Assembly: GCA_013397795.1 (NCBI GenBank)
Contig: VZTJ01000748.1
Coordinates: forward strand, 2,090,648 to 2,154,647
Source of the DNA: Orthonyx spaldingii
Lineage: Eukaryota > Chordata > Aves > Passeriformes > Orthonychidae
Direction: 5' to 3'
DNA: 64,000 nucleotides
Both the position numbers and the translations under genes were made by a program. The notes under the pieces are model-generated. The model saw nothing but the letters and a program-made list of their open reading frames with translations, was not told the DNA's origin and did not search any database. Of the stretch, positions 26,637 through 38,868 are shown piece after piece (the first letter of the stretch is position 1; each line of letters starts with the position of its first letter).

Positions 26637-29600
26637 GTAGGTAACAGAGTTGTGATTAAGCTTCGATACAATTTCAAGTCAGTAGATAAGTTGTAAAAAC
26701 CTGTTTATTAGGTGCAGGTGTGAAATTGCCTTACCTCATACGAACCTTTTTCTGTCACCAAAACTGTCAGATGTAAACGTATAATGCCAAATTCTGTGGT
26801 TTAACCCCAGGCAGCAGCCAAGACCCACACAGCTGCTCGCTCACTGCCCCAACAGCAGGAGTGGGGAGAGAATCGGAAGGGTAAAAGCAAGAGAACTCAT
26901 GGGTTGAGATCAAGGCAGTTCAATGGGGAAAGCAGAAGCCATGCACACAAGCAAAGCAAAACAAGGAATTAATTCACTGCTCCCCATGGGCAGACAGGTG
27001 TTCAGCCACCTCCAGGAGAGCAGGGCCCCATCGCATGTAATCGTGACTTGGGAAGACAAACACCATCACTCCAAATGTCTCCCTTTTCCTTCTTCCTCCC
27101 CCCACTGTATATACTGAGCATGATGTCCTAGGGTCTGGAATATCCCTTTGGGCAGTTTGGGTCACCTGTGCTGGTTCTGTCTCTTCCCAACCTCCCATGC
27201 ACCTCCAACTCCCTCGCTAATGTGGCAGTAGGAAAAGCAGAAAAGGCCTTGACTTTGTGTAAGTCCTGCTCAGCAATAACAAAAACATCTCTATATTTTC
27301 AACCCTGTGTTCACCTGCTTGTGTCCAGCAGAAATTCCAAGATACAGCCCCATACCAGGCACAGTGAAGAAATTAACTCTACCCCAGCCAAAACCAGCAC
27401 ACCATAGAAAACAACACCTTTAAAGCAGGAAAAGGCAATCCTCTTTATCACCTTTTTACTGATTTTTTAAGTTCTGTCATTTGTATAGATTTGGACAGTT
27501 TTAGGCAATTCCAAACATCTTTTACAACAGAGGCAATAAAAATGTACTGTTTATCACAGCATTCAGAGCTCAAGCAGTTGCACATTTCGTGCTGCCCTTA
27601 TTTTCTTTTCCCAGCCCTTGATGCTAGAGCTTGACAGATGAAAGGCAAGTAAGGCATTTGTGCTGGAGGACCTTTAGCCCTTTCACTGTGCCTTGCTTTG
27701 AAACTCATGGCCCTGGGGAGGAGCAGTCTCTTCAGTCTACATGTAACATTTGGCAATAATTTTTGAGACAGTGTTGCCTTAAGTAAACACTTTTAATTGT
27801 AGTATAAGAAAACCAACATCTCTTTACTTACCATGCTTTTTTGAAGCAAAGACTTGTTTCAGAATAAATGAGCCACAGCGTAATATTTGTAGCCTTTTTT
27901 ATTTTCCTTGGCACATGTGTCTGTGTGTGGAAACTTGAGAGTTGTTTGTTGCTGAAGTAGTTTCCTCCCCACTCCCTTGACTTTTGTGTGATACACAAAA
28001 CCAGAGCTTGGGTTTGAAGTTGATGTGCCATTGGGAAGGCAGTGCTGAGCACAGGTATTTCTGGATTTGTGACTGTTCCCCACTCCCTCACTTTACCTCT
28101 TCCCTGTCTCCAAGCAGCTGCCACAGTTCATGTTTCTTTCTAGTGATCCACAGACAGTTCACATCCTTGGCAAGTCCCTCGGGACATTTCACAGCCTCTG
28201 CATCTCTCTATCACGTGAAAATAAATGCTGTCATCGGGTGTTTCTGCTACGCTAGTCTATTTAAAGTCTGAGCAGTCTTCCTGTCCTAGGAAGTTCAAGG
28301 AAAAGGCAGATGGGGGGCAGAAGTTGTTTGCCTGCCAAGGCAAGAAGCATTGGCCACCCTACTCTGGCACATGCCCAGGGTGTGGCTGCTCTTCTGGCTC
28401 CAACTCAAGTCTCTGCCCTGGTGCAGGCAGGGCTGGGAGACAAATGCCACTGTAACCCAAACCTCTTCAGGCTGTCCCAGAGCAGGATGCCTGCTGCTGC
28501 TGAGCTGGTTCCTGTGCTGGACATGAAAACATCCCATGGCTGGCTGTACTTGCAGGTGACAGGGACCTGCAGCCCTGGATCTGTGTGGTCACACCCCACT
28601 GGCCGTGGTGGTGCTGAGCCTGCCAGGGGTATCAAGTGGTACCACATGGTACTCATGATGATTAATATTCCTTGGTGGCCAACAATAGCTTCCAGTGGCC
28701 TCTCTAGTAGCACGAGTCTACTGTGGTAAAGCGATAACTACCTCTAGCCACTTTTTCACCCTTTAGCCCTTAAGCAGTGCAGGTGGGGGGACTGAACACA
28801 CCACAGCAAGCCTAAGGGGCTCGGATTGTTTCTCTGAACAGGGTAATCTTAGTTAGTTTATTCCTAAGATGTAGGTGATTTAGGTGCTTTATATAGGTTT
28901 TCACATCCACAGTTATGAGTAGAATAACCTTATAAAGACTGTAATAAGTAAATATAGACAGCAGAAACTGGAGGGAGTGACTGAAAAATGTTATTTTCAT
29001 GGGTTTCAGAGAAATATAAGGGTGAGTTACTGCACAGTTCACAGCAAGCCCAGGAAATCCAGCATTTTGAAAATTTCAGATGTGCTACTTTTCCTCTATT
29101 TCTGTCCCTAAACATTCTTAAACACTATGGTCTGATTTAATGTGCTGTATTATATGACATGGATGGTGCTGGGATAACTCACACTGCCAGACAAATGTCT
29201 TTCTTTGTCTGCTGCTAATGGTGATGGTGAGTCATGTAGCTGGTTTTACATTGCAGTGAATGAGAGCAATGTAAGCCATATGCACCATAGAAGCTTGCAG
29301 TGGCTAACCAAAAACATATATATCATTAGTTTTTATGTCATTTGTGCTGTGGAAAAATACTCATTAAAAACTGATGAAAGAGGGAGCTGTCTGAGGGAAT
29401 TAATGTCAGGTAAAGACAATTTTGCTTAGCTGAATTTTCTTAAAACAAATGAAAGGAATTTATCCTAAAGACAGTTACAAACAGAAAGGAATCATCCTAT
29501 AAAATAGATTTTTAACATATTTAATAAAATTAAGTCTTGGTAACTGATAGTCATTTGTATGACCAAGTAGTCATATTTCTGTTTACGTATTTTGAAAAAT

Positions 29601-29649
29601 CATCATTTTTGCAGGGGACACATGTTTTGTTTGTATTTGTTTCCCACAG
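26637..29649 (+). other. FARP1 intron, 3.0 kb, carries a solo LTR
   Basis: An ERVL-type LTR occupies 26795-27401, starting 158 bases after the donor. A G+C-richer stretch at 28260-28730 has long open frames on both strands that I regard as chance. Confidence 0.85.
26795..27401. mobile_element. Solo LTR of an avian ERVL-like endogenous retrovirus
   Basis: Starts TGTGGTTTAACCCCAG and ends CCAAAACCAGCACA, i.e. with the TG...CA ends typical of LTRs. The body matches a common bird LTR family: 'ctcgctcactgcccca', 'gagaatcggaagggtaaaag', 'ggaatatccctttggg' and 'aaggccttgactttgtgtaa'. No gag-pol body and no second LTR are present, so it is a solo LTR left by recombination. No clear target-site duplication is seen ('aattc' before, 'ccata' after), so the edges may be off by a few bases or the copy is old. 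Orientation cannot be fixed from the ends alone. Confidence 0.88.
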
Positions 29650-29718
29650 GAGTTTATTAGACTGGGCAGTCTTAGTAAATTGTCTGGAAAAGGTTTACAG
29701 CAAAGGATGTTCTTTCTG
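29650..29718 (+). CDS. FARP1: FARP1 exon: start of PH1 domain
   Basis: Twenty-three codons, phase 0 to 0: EFIRLGSLSKLSGKG then LQQRMFFL, the first strands of PH1. Acceptor 'ttcccacag', donor 'gtaagc'. Confidence 0.97.
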
Positions 29719-31633
29719 GTAAGCAAGAAGACAATTTTTTTTTATACAATGAAATGTAACTCTAGGCATCTACTAGCCATAACTGTTAGACTTGAACTTT
29801 GAATTACAGTAAGTATTTTTAAACAGCCTTATTTAAATTAACATAGTACATCACCCATGCAGCTGGTTGTTAAGAACCTACATTTCTGTTCAAATCCAAT
29901 ATTCTCTTTGTAACTGCTTTGTACAAAGATAAAACTATTTTTCATATGACAATGTGAATATAATGATAAAATAAAACCTCCTTGCACCTTGTCTTAAATA
30001 AAAGCAGAGTCATTACAAAATGAAAAGTGGCACCAGGGATAGTGATCATATTCAGAAAACAAGATAAAGAGTGACTCCTGGTGATATGAACAATAATTCA
30101 CATAATGCTCTCAGAACACATTACAGAACCAAATTTTTCCATAAACCATCCAGTTTCAACATGAGTGCCCAGCATGTTGATGGACCTGCCTATACTTGGA
30201 GATCCATTTTGTAGCTTTTGCACCAGGGAAGTTTGTCTCCTCCCACCACTTTCACATTGTGGTGATACCACTCGGTCTCTGATCCACAAGAGTCCACCAA
30301 TAGTTCCTCCTCTCTTTTCTTCCCAGCCAGCTGATTTGCTCCCAAGCTCCCCATCTTACTGCTGCTGTGCCCTTGGTGCTGGGGCCCTGGGTTGCCCAGC
30401 AGAGTGCACAGATTTTTCAATCCACAAAACACTGAAAAGTCAGTGCAGTGTGGCAGAAAAACATTCTTCCTTGGCTTCTTGTGTGCAAAAGGTGAAGGCA
30501 GTGGCTGCGTAGAAAAGCTTGTGAGTGTGCTAGTTTTTACAAGGTGTTTGACATTTAATCTTTCAAATAAGCCAAAGATATAAGCTGATAAATCTACCTG
30601 GATAGGGTTATCCTCTGCCTTTAAAGGCACCGAAGAGGAAGCCTAATGAATACAGTGCATATTTTCTTGCGTACCAACAGATACGAGATGATGCCTTGGT
30701 ATTATACCTGTATAAAACATTAAAAATCTGAGACTAGACTCTCAAGTCAGTTGCTTGCACTGTCAAAGAAGTCTTTTATCTCTCTTAAGCACCAGAATCT
30801 ATTTGGAGGTAAAATCACGGGTCAGTACAGTCATTGGCAAAATTAAATCCCCCTCTAGTGGCTGATGCACAAAGCTTCATGAAAGTTGCTGCATTGTAGA
30901 GGTCTGTAATGAGAGCTCTGTTTCACACCACAAAGTGTGATTTTCTTGATGCAACCATCTGGTTTGAGAAAAACACCCTTTGACCCAGGTGGCCCAGTGA
31001 AAATCTTCTGTTTATTTTATGGCAATAAAATGCAGGTAGTCATTTGACATGCTTTGGACAACTGTTGTTACCTGCAGGAAGCTCTACAAATTGAGATTCT
31101 CAGTCTCTTCACCTTGAATCATTTTTAACTTAAACGATCTACCTTAAAATAATCTCCCAGCTTCCTTCTGAATATGGGGAGTAATAGACAGCCACAGTGT
31201 TTATAAGGGCTGAGTTGGACACACCTCTTGAGCATGTTTACTTATCTTTTCACTCAAAGCAGGAGATTGATGAAACACACACCTTCCAAAGCTTCAAAAT
31301 GCAGCAGAGTGTGAAACATACTGCTCTGTTTCACTGCTGTTCTGGCTTGATAGTTCTGACCTGGAGATCACAAAGGGAATATTAGAAAACATCGGAAAAT
31401 ACCCAGTGGAAAATAATGGAAAGGTACATAAAACTAGCTGGAAAGGAAGGCAGGGAAGATAACAGGTGCTAACACTAGGTAGTGGAATATTGTGGAAGCT
31501 AATATTTTGGATTCATGCATAAGGATTGCCATATAAATACTCAGCTTTCCTGTATTCACTGTTCTGATTTTTTTTTCCACATATATACATGCCAACCAAC
31601 ATCATTCTAATGATGCTTATTCTTGCTTTTTAG
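29719..31633 (+). other. FARP1 intron, 1.9 kb
   Basis: Unique AT-rich sequence. The open frames at 30098-30630 have no homology or splice context. Confidence 0.85.
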
Positions 31634-31723
31634 TTTAATGATATCTTGTTGTACACAAGTAGAGGCCTGACAGCATCCAATCAGTTTAAAGTCCATGGGC
31701 ATCTTCCACTGTATGGCATGACA
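31634..31723 (+). CDS. FARP1: FARP1 exon: PH1 domain, middle
   Basis: Thirty codons, phase 0 to 0: FNDILLYTSRGLTASNQFKV then HGHLPLYGMT. The FND-x-LLY pattern is typical of a PH strand. Acceptor 'gctttttag', donor 'gtaagt'. Confidence 0.97.
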
Positions 31724-32788
31724 GTAAGTATTGTGAGAACTTAAGGGATTTGTGGTTAAGTGGCCATTTCTGGTCCCATCTTAATTGCTGGATGAATTTC
31801 TGCTGGGCTGAAAACGGCAGCAAAGAGGAGTGTTCTCTGATTCTGCCTTGTTTTGGGCATCCGTTCCTGCAGCCTTCTGCACAGAGGTGATGACATAGCA
31901 AAAGTGAGCAGGAAAAAGGCATTTTTGAGAGCTGTTAACTCACAATGCAAACTTCTCTGGAGATGGGTTGTTTTTTTCAACCATTAATTTGACCGTGATT
32001 CTTACAAGTAATTAATCACCAATTCATTATGGACGCATATAAGACAAGTAAACAGGAGCAACAATCTAATTTCTATTTAAAAAGCATTTCATAATGTTTC
32101 CAGCTCTATAACTTAAAGCCAAAGCAGTGGGAATCTGGCAGCAAAATGTCATTTGGAACTCTTGTTTCTTGAACTGGAAAATAGCCAGTTCAAGCCAATA
32201 GCACCTATTTACCTCTTCTTCTATTATTTCAAAAATATTGTTGCTGATTTCAAAACACTTTTATTCCCTCCATTATTTTCAAGGAACTTTTCACTGGTTT
32301 GTATCTCTTCTATTCTGTTCTTCTGAGAATTGAGTTCAGTAGTCACTACCACAGTAACTGATTTTTTCTAAACACACACAAGGTTTCAAGTTTTATCTAG
32401 CGTTTCAAGGAATCTACTCAATGGTTGATGGCCATTTGGCCTGGACTTGCTTGCAACAGAACTGTGTTATGCTGCAATTTCCAGAGCACTCCCATCCTTT
32501 AACACATCCTTTTGTACAATAAATCACTATTCTGATAAAAATACCAGTATTTTCTTTGACACAAAGCACACAAAGCCATGCTTTTGGTTTAAGAGGTTAT
32601 TGCAGAACTAAGTATTCTTCCAACTTCCAAGGCACTGTTTTTTTCCTCAATACCTAGCTCACAGTTGTTTGCAAGCATTTCTCTTATGTTACTTTTCCCA
32701 ATGGTTAAGAGCTCATTCAGTTCACTGTTTCACCTTAAGAAATGTGTGCTTCCTGCAATCTGACTGCATTTGGCCTTTTATCTCTCAG
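31724..32788 (+). other. FARP1 intron, 1.1 kb
   Basis: Unique AT-rich sequence, nothing recognised. Confidence 0.88.
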
Positions 32789-32871
32789 ATGGAAGAAAGT
32801 GAGGAGGAATGGGGAGTTCCTCACTGTCTGACACTACGAGGTCAACACCAATCCATCGTTGTTGCTGCAAG
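32789..32871 (+). CDS. FARP1: FARP1 exon: PH1 domain, later strands
   Basis: Encodes MEESEEEWGVPHCLTLRGQ then HQSIVVAA, ending with two bases of a Ser codon. The opening Met replaces Ile of human FARP1. Acceptor 'atctctcag', donor 'gtaatg'. Confidence 0.97.
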
Positions 32872-33201
32872 GTAATGCAGTGGAGACAAAGTCCACATGT
32901 GAATTGTATTTCTCTGCAGCTGTCACAGTGGGAGAAAGAGGCATCATTTTGTTTGTATTTGCTCCTAAAACAATCTCCTCAAAGGTATATTCTTTTGTGA
33001 AAGCTACTTGTTAAGAAAAAAGCGGATGGGACACAACAGAGTGGCAATTGTGCAATTTGGAACCAAAACTAAGTTATCAGGACAAAAAAGTAGCCTCTTG
33101 TGTCTGAATTTATTTCAGTTAAAAGCTCAGCTTGTGTCTATTTCTTAGAGTTTGCTTTCAGCCTGTATGAAAGTGAGTAAAACCTGAGTTTTCATTGTTA
33201 G

Positions 33202-33314
33202 TACCCGTGCTGAAATGGACAAATGGACTGAGGACATCCAGATGGCAATAGACCTGGCAGAGAAAAGCAGTGGTCCTGCCCCAGAGTTACTGGCAAGCAG
33301 CCCACCTGACAATA
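33202..33314 (+). CDS. FARP1: FARP1 exon: C-terminal helix of PH1
   Basis: Completes Ser, then TRAEMDKWTEDIQMAIDLAE and KSSGPAPELLASSPPDN, ending with the single base A. The Trp of DKWTEDIQ is the invariant tryptophan of the PH C-terminal helix. Acceptor 'cattgttag', donor 'gtaagt'. The trailing phase-1 base must be completed by either the 33816 exon or the alternative 35374 exon. The 330-base intron before it holds nothing notable. Confidence 0.97.
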
Positions 33315-33815
33315 GTAAGTAAATGCCAGAGAGTAGGTTTTATTCACTTTTGTCTATATGATTGGTGGTTGCTTCTAAGCAAAGTGGTGGAAAGTGCTGG
33401 CCACAGGTCAAACTGACACATTTGAAGTTGATTTAAATACATATATATGTATAGATATATTGATATATGTGCCATTTTAATGTTCCTGTTGATGTTAGAA
33501 GAAAGTTTCATTGAATAGAGAAGTGACTTAAGCATAATGATTCCAGGAACTATTTAACACGATTTGGGCAGTGCCTGTCCTTGGAAGGTATTAAAAACAC
33601 CAACACAGCATGGTAGTTAGTCTTTAACGCTTGCAGAACACATAACATAATTATATGAAATATAATAATCTACTTAAAATCTGCACAAAATTATCTCTAA
33701 GATGGTGTTTTAAAATTAGTTCACAATACTGTGGGCAGAATTGATTGTTTAATTTTTCCAATTATATATGTTGTTGCATAGAGGAAGAAAGATGCTTTTT
33801 CCCTGCATTTCATAG
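33315..33815 (+). other. FARP1 intron, 0.5 kb
   Basis: AT-rich, with an interrupted TA-rich stretch near 33440-33470. Nothing else seen. Confidence 0.88.
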
Positions 33816-33979
33816 AGTCTCCTGATGAAACTACTGTAGACCAGGAATCTGAGGACGACCTCAGTGCATCCCGCACCTCACTCGAACGTCAGTCACCACA
33901 CCGTGGCAACACTACGGTGCACGTCTGCTGGCACAGAAATACCAGTGTTTCAATGATCGACTTTAGTATTGCTGTGGAG
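33816..33979 (+). CDS. FARP1: FARP1 exon: acidic linker between PH1 and PH2 (major form)
   Basis: Completes a Lys codon and encodes 54 residues: SPDETTVDQESEDDLSASRT, then SLERQSPHRGNTTVH and VCWHRNTSVSMIDFSIAVE, ending in phase 0. This is the form found in the mammalian FARP1 reference protein. Acceptor 'tttcatag', donor 'gtatct'. It has a phase-matched paralogous exon 1.4 kb downstream (35374-35510). Confidence 0.96.
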
Positions 33980-36437
33980 GTATCTGCCTCAGAAAGACCT
34001 GAACTGCAGCTCCAGGCTCGCTTTTGAACGACAATTTCCTTTTTGCTCCTCCTTAACAAGTGCACTCTTCCCTTGTCGCCTTCTGGGGAAGTTTCAGGCA
34101 CGCTTATTAAACCGCCTCCCATATCCTGAAATGATGGCATAAACCGTCACTCTAGAAGCACATATCTGCTCCTGTAGTGCATCTCTGTGAAATCAGAGCA
34201 GTAATTTTCATAGAAGCAACTGTCCAAAAAAAAGCTGATGCCCTTTAAAATGTAAAGCAGTTCAAACTGTCTTAATGCTTTCAGTTACAGAGGCATTAAG
34301 TCATTGCTCGAGCGGAAAGGATATTGTCTTTAGCTGCTGCAGCCAGAGTTTTAATTATGTGTATTACTAACTTACTTTCTTTACCTAGCCCTCTTTTCTG
34401 GAACCGTGTCTCATTGCTCAGTCTCATCTGCTTTTTCTTTATTTGCATTTTCCACCTCAAAACAAACCCTGTTTTTTACCCCTCTGATCACAGCTAAGTC
34501 AATTTGATAGCAATTTGTTAATTCTGTACTTAACAGCCGAGGTGCAGACATTGTCTTTTCAAAGATTGAAATGAAAGACTCCTAGCTCAGTGCAAGTTTT
34601 AGGAGGAGGTGGTAAGCCTGCTGAGGTGTTCTTCCTCCACCCAAGAGAGTCCAAGGAGCTCTGCGTACTTGATCACAGCCCTCATCAAATGGAAATTTAT
34701 GCTCAATGAAAATGGAAAAAGAAATCTTAAAGCTGAGTGGATTTGCACTCGAGTGGCAGCCCTCAGACATCAGACCACCATTGCTCTAGAGAAGATGTAC
34801 TGATGCAGAACATAGTGATGCAAGGACAGGCATACCCATAGTTTGTGTAACTGCCTCTGTTTTTAAACCGGAGGTGAGTTTGTTGCTCAAATATGACAAA
34901 ATTTTTCTGTACTAGAAAATGCTGACTGTAGAGCCTCATTTCGATCCCACGTAGGTGGGATTTTCCCTTCTTTTTACCCTTATATCCTGCAAGGGAGGAA
35001 CAGTTCAGCACAGGGCACGGTCTCGTATTTTTCCCTAAAGCAGAGGGCTTATTATAAATAGATATAAAACTTACACCAGTGACTCATTCTAATGATTAAA
35101 ACATTTAGTTAGGCATATCTAACTAGGTCTGAGATCAGTGCTCATTGTTGCTCATTTCTGTTCCTTCCCTGTGCCTCAAATGAACACAAAGCAGCGACGA
35201 CCAAGCACACCCTGGAGCCATGCGTTGTTCTGTGAAAACATCTTCAGCCCCACTGCTGCTCCATGCGTGGCAGGTCCCGCTCATGCTCACATCATTCTGT
35301 CGGTGCCTCTCACTTCAGCATTATCGTTTATTTTCTTTGTGTCTCTCCCTCCTTTCTGTCTCTCTCGTGGTAGACGATCCTCTCTCTGTCAGTGACTGTT
35401 CCTCCCTACCTGCTGGACTGATCAGTGATCAGCGGCCTGTTTCCATTTCATATGTCTGCTGGTACCGAATGCAAAGCCTGTCCTTTTATGATATCCTCCA
35501 GAGTAATGAGGTAACAGAAAATTAAGGAGCACACCTGTAACTTAGGGCAAGGAGGCAATAGTCCAGATATCAGGGAATAGGATGATTTAAAGGAAAGGCT
35601 TTAATGCATATCCAAGGCTGGTGAAAACAAAACTTTTTAAGAATACTTCATTTGTAGTAGCGACAACAAGACCCCCCAGATTTTGACTATTAAGCTCTAC
35701 AGATTAAATTAGCTTCTGTATTAGATAAAGAGAATGATGTAAACAGCTGCTGTGATCCAGGCAAGAGCCCTCACAGTCAACAAGGAATGGGAAGTCATTA
35801 ATAATTCACTGAGAACTCCCTTTCCTTTGCAAGGAACAATGATGCTTGGCTTTCCATCTTCACTATGTGAAGAGCAGTTTCTTCAACAAGCCATTAAATC
35901 CATGTACTTGGTTATGGCTTCCTCCTTCTTTTTGTCAAACTATACAAAATTCAGCTAAAAATAAGGTTAATAGGCCTTGTTTTTGAAATCTTTGAAAAGC
36001 ACTGTGTGAACTCCCTGGTTACAGAGACTGCAATCTCTATCTGCAGTTCTAAAGTATGTCATAATTTTCCTTTACATCACAAATTCATGTCAGACTTTCT
36101 GTTTCCATTCTATTTAAGTATCATTCTAAAAGAACAGAGTAGGATTAACAAGAGTGAGGTTTAGTAATAGACTGCTGAAAGCCACCTGCATTGATAAAAT
36201 GATTAGTGTAGTAGCTTTGAGTTTTTGGAAGTACCCAGCTGCAAACAAAAAAATATGTTACATAGAGTACTGCTTAGCAGTAGAAAAATACAGGAAAAAA
36301 GTACATCCATTCAATCGAAGCATTTTCATGTACAACCAGGTCACATAAAACCAGATAAAAGCAAATAATTTTTCTTACAATAATTAAGCAGTAGGCACCT
36401 TTCACTGTTTTACTTGGCTGCTTTTGATCTGTTTCAG
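33980..36437 (+). other. FARP1 intron, 2.5 kb, contains the candidate alternative exon
   Basis: Splits into 1394 bases before and 927 bases after the alternative exon at 35374-35510. Positions 35300-35373 are strongly pyrimidine-rich ahead of that exon. No transposon recognised. Confidence 0.8.
35374..35510 (+). CDS. FARP1: Candidate mutually exclusive FARP1 exon (alternative PH1-PH2 linker)
   Basis: Acceptor 'tctctctcgtggtag' after a long pyrimidine tract, donor 'gtaaca'. Read in the phase set by the exon ending at 33314 it completes an Asn codon and gives 45 open codons: DPLSVSDCSSLPAGLISDQR, PVSISY, then VCWYRMQSLSFYDILQSNE, ending in phase 0 like the 33816 exon. The last 19 residues align without gaps to VCWHRNTSVSMIDFSIAVE of that exon, with 8 identities (V, C, W, R, S, S, D, E). 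Joining both exons in series reads into TGA after 15 codons of this exon; skipping both reads into TAA within the 36438 exon. So one, and only one, can be used. It is inferred to be a duplicated, mutually exclusive exon; transcript evidence is not available here. Confidence 0.78.
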
Positions 36438-36545
36438 AACCAGCTGTCTGGAAATCTCCTAAGAAAATTCAAAAACAGCAACGGGTGGCAGAAGCTTTGG
36501 GTGGTGTTCACCAACTTCTGCATGTTCTTCTATAAATCGCACCAG
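36438..36545 (+). CDS. FARP1: FARP1 exon: start of PH2 domain
   Basis: Thirty-six codons, phase 0 to 0: NQLSGNLLRKFKNSNGWQKL then WVVFTNFCMFFYKSHQ. GNLLRKFKN and WQKLWVVFTN are the first PH strands. Acceptor 'tgtttcag', donor 'gtaacc'. Confidence 0.97.
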
Positions 36546-37549
36546 GTAACCGACTGGGCAAGTGCGTGTGGCTGGAGAAGACAGTGTGGGGTTCTTTTCC
36601 AAAGAGGGAGCTGAGACAAAAGTGGGTATCAGTCACAGATTCTGTAGGCTGGAGAAGCAGGTGCACTGGTCAGGGCTACACACACAGCCTTCGCTGCCAA
36701 TGGCACACAGAGCAGGGCTTGTTCTCACTCTGCTCCCAGGTCTGTTCTTTCCTGAAGCTTTCAACAGTCACAGTACAGATCATTCTTGAAAGCACAGCAG
36801 AGCTCACCCCTGCTTAGAAGCTGTGGTGCAAGTTTAAACCAGGTTTTTCTCTTGTACAAATTCTAAGATCATTACAATTAAAAACTTGTAGATTTTTTTT
36901 ACCATTACTGACACTTAGGCCAAACAAGAGAGAACAGTGGTCAATGATTTAATCCACCTGAGCAAACATCCCACTGCAAAAGTAGGGAATTTCTGTCTAG
37001 AGGACTTCCGAATCTCTATTTGAGCAGGGCATAAGCTCGAGTTGCTCATGTTAACAAAGTAACTCAAGTTGCTACATTGTGCTTTCATTGTTATAGAAAT
37101 TCTTAGTGATTAAAGAAGGAATTGGAGGACATTCTACATATAAGAGGGATGAAGAAATAATTTGCCATGCAGTAAAACGACTTAAGCAGTGAACTTGTCA
37201 GGTGGCCAGCACACCTCTAAAGGAGTAGGTGTTTGCAAGCTGAGGATGAACCTGCATGGTACCCTGTCAATGGCAAAATAAAACTCCAAGATAACAGCCA
37301 GCTTTCCTTTGAGGAAATACTGATAGGATCAGCCTGCAGCAAATGCTTATGCAAAGGGTCTATAATGATGACCAACTAAAACTACCAGACAATTAATTTT
37401 ATTCCAGTTGTATACATCTGGTATTTTTCTGCACATGTGTAGAAACGCAGTGATCTTTAAAAGAGTGTGTGTCTGCCTTCCATTTACTTACATGCTCTCT
37501 TTACTTAAGGGCATTTGATCTCACATCACTTTCCATCATGTCTTTTCAG
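36546..37549 (+). other. FARP1 intron, 1.0 kb
   Basis: Unique sequence, nothing recognised. Confidence 0.88.
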
Positions 37550-37701
37550 GACAATCATCCTTTAGCCAGCCTTCCTTTATTGGGATATTCACTTACCCTT
37601 CCTTCTGAATCTGAAAACATTCACAAAGATTATGTGTTCAAGCTACATTTCAAATCCCATGTGTACTACTTCAGGGCTGAAAGTGAATACACCTTTGAAA
37701 G
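37550..37701 (+). CDS. FARP1: FARP1 exon: PH2 domain core
   Basis: Fifty codons plus two bases: DNHPLASLPLLGYSLTLPSE, SENIHKDYVFKLHFKSHVYY, then FRAESEYTFE. Nearly identical to mammalian FARP1. Acceptor 'tcttttcag', donor 'gtaagt'. Confidence 0.97.
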
Positions 37702-38786
37702 GTAAGTTTGTTTTCTGTGAGAGAAATTTTTTGTTAAATTCCAGGAGCTTTCTTCCAAAGGTTATTAGTAGATGCAAAGTTTAGTAAATTGGTTCAGTAA
37801 TATAGACAGGTGGTTCAACACAACTGGAGAAAGAACTTTTTAAAATTATAAAAGAAATTTTAAACCTGATACCACTAAAATCAAGTGATTGGTTTTGATG
37901 CTATGGAAGCAGTAATAGTAATTATTGTAAAACCTGGAATTATCCAGACAAAATTGATCAGGCTGGCTGTATGGGGAACTCTATGTCTCAGACTTCAGGA
38001 AGCATGTGAACAGATCACAGGACACCTTAGTAGCTCTTCAGAATAGTTTTGCTTCCTCTAGTACAACTGCATGGAAAATCCACACCTGAAATAAAATTTC
38101 AATTTTTATAGAGGCAGCTGTTCCTACTACATATTTATACCACTTCACCATGTAATTTTTACACCTCCCACTGAACTTCAGATACATGGAGAGCCAGGGA
38201 AAAGGCACTACGCCGCCTAATTTGTGGTTTGTGATTCTTCACATAGGGAACTAATTTAGCACTTTTATATGAAGCATGAACATGCCAAAAATCATGATGT
38301 CTTCATCAAAGAAAACTATTCTTAACTTTTAGCCATGTCAATCTAAAACTATAAACAAGGCAAATTGTGGGAAAATGGTAATAAAATAAAACCACAAAAT
38401 GCCTTTAACACTTATAGGAAAAAGCAGAAATTGTAGCTAAAGTACATTTTTTCGCTCTCAGATTAAGAATGGTTGATCTCAATTGCTCATTGCTTGGACC
38501 ACTCCAAAAAAAGATATCTGGTGTCTGCAGAGCAAGTAAAACCACTACTAACTTCATGAGTTTTGGGTCCCATACCTGCTGTCTGTTCTCTCTAAACCTC
38601 CTTACAGTTGTGGCAGTCGTGGATCCTCTTGACTTCAGATAGACTTAGGGGTGAAGTAGGAAGATCCTCCTGTAGGAACTGAAAATCACACTGTACAACC
38701 AATAGCACAGACTGTATCTGTCAAGAAGTCCTCCCCTGCGAACTGACCATTCTTTTGTTTGTGTCTCTCCTCGTGCCTCCTCACAG
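37702..38786 (+). other. FARP1 last intron, 1.1 kb
   Basis: Unique AT-rich sequence, nothing recognised. Confidence 0.88.
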
Positions 38787-38868
38787 ATGGATGGAAGTGA
38801 TCCGAAGTGCCACCAGCTCTGCCTCACGCACTCGAGCTCTGAGTCACAAAGAGCCTCACACCTATTGA
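38787..38868 (+). CDS. FARP1: FARP1 terminal coding exon with stop
   Basis: Completes Arg, then WMEVIRSATSSASRTRALSH and KEPHTY followed by TGA at 38866-38868. WMEVIRSAT is the closing PH2 helix with its invariant Trp. The last residues differ from human (LSHKESLVY) but keep the length and terminal Tyr. Acceptor 'cctcacag'. Confidence 0.96.

Noticed and set aside
28295..28729. Open frames of about 100-140 codons on both strands.
   Set aside because: Same reason: G+C-rich intronic DNA with no recognisable domain or conservation signal.
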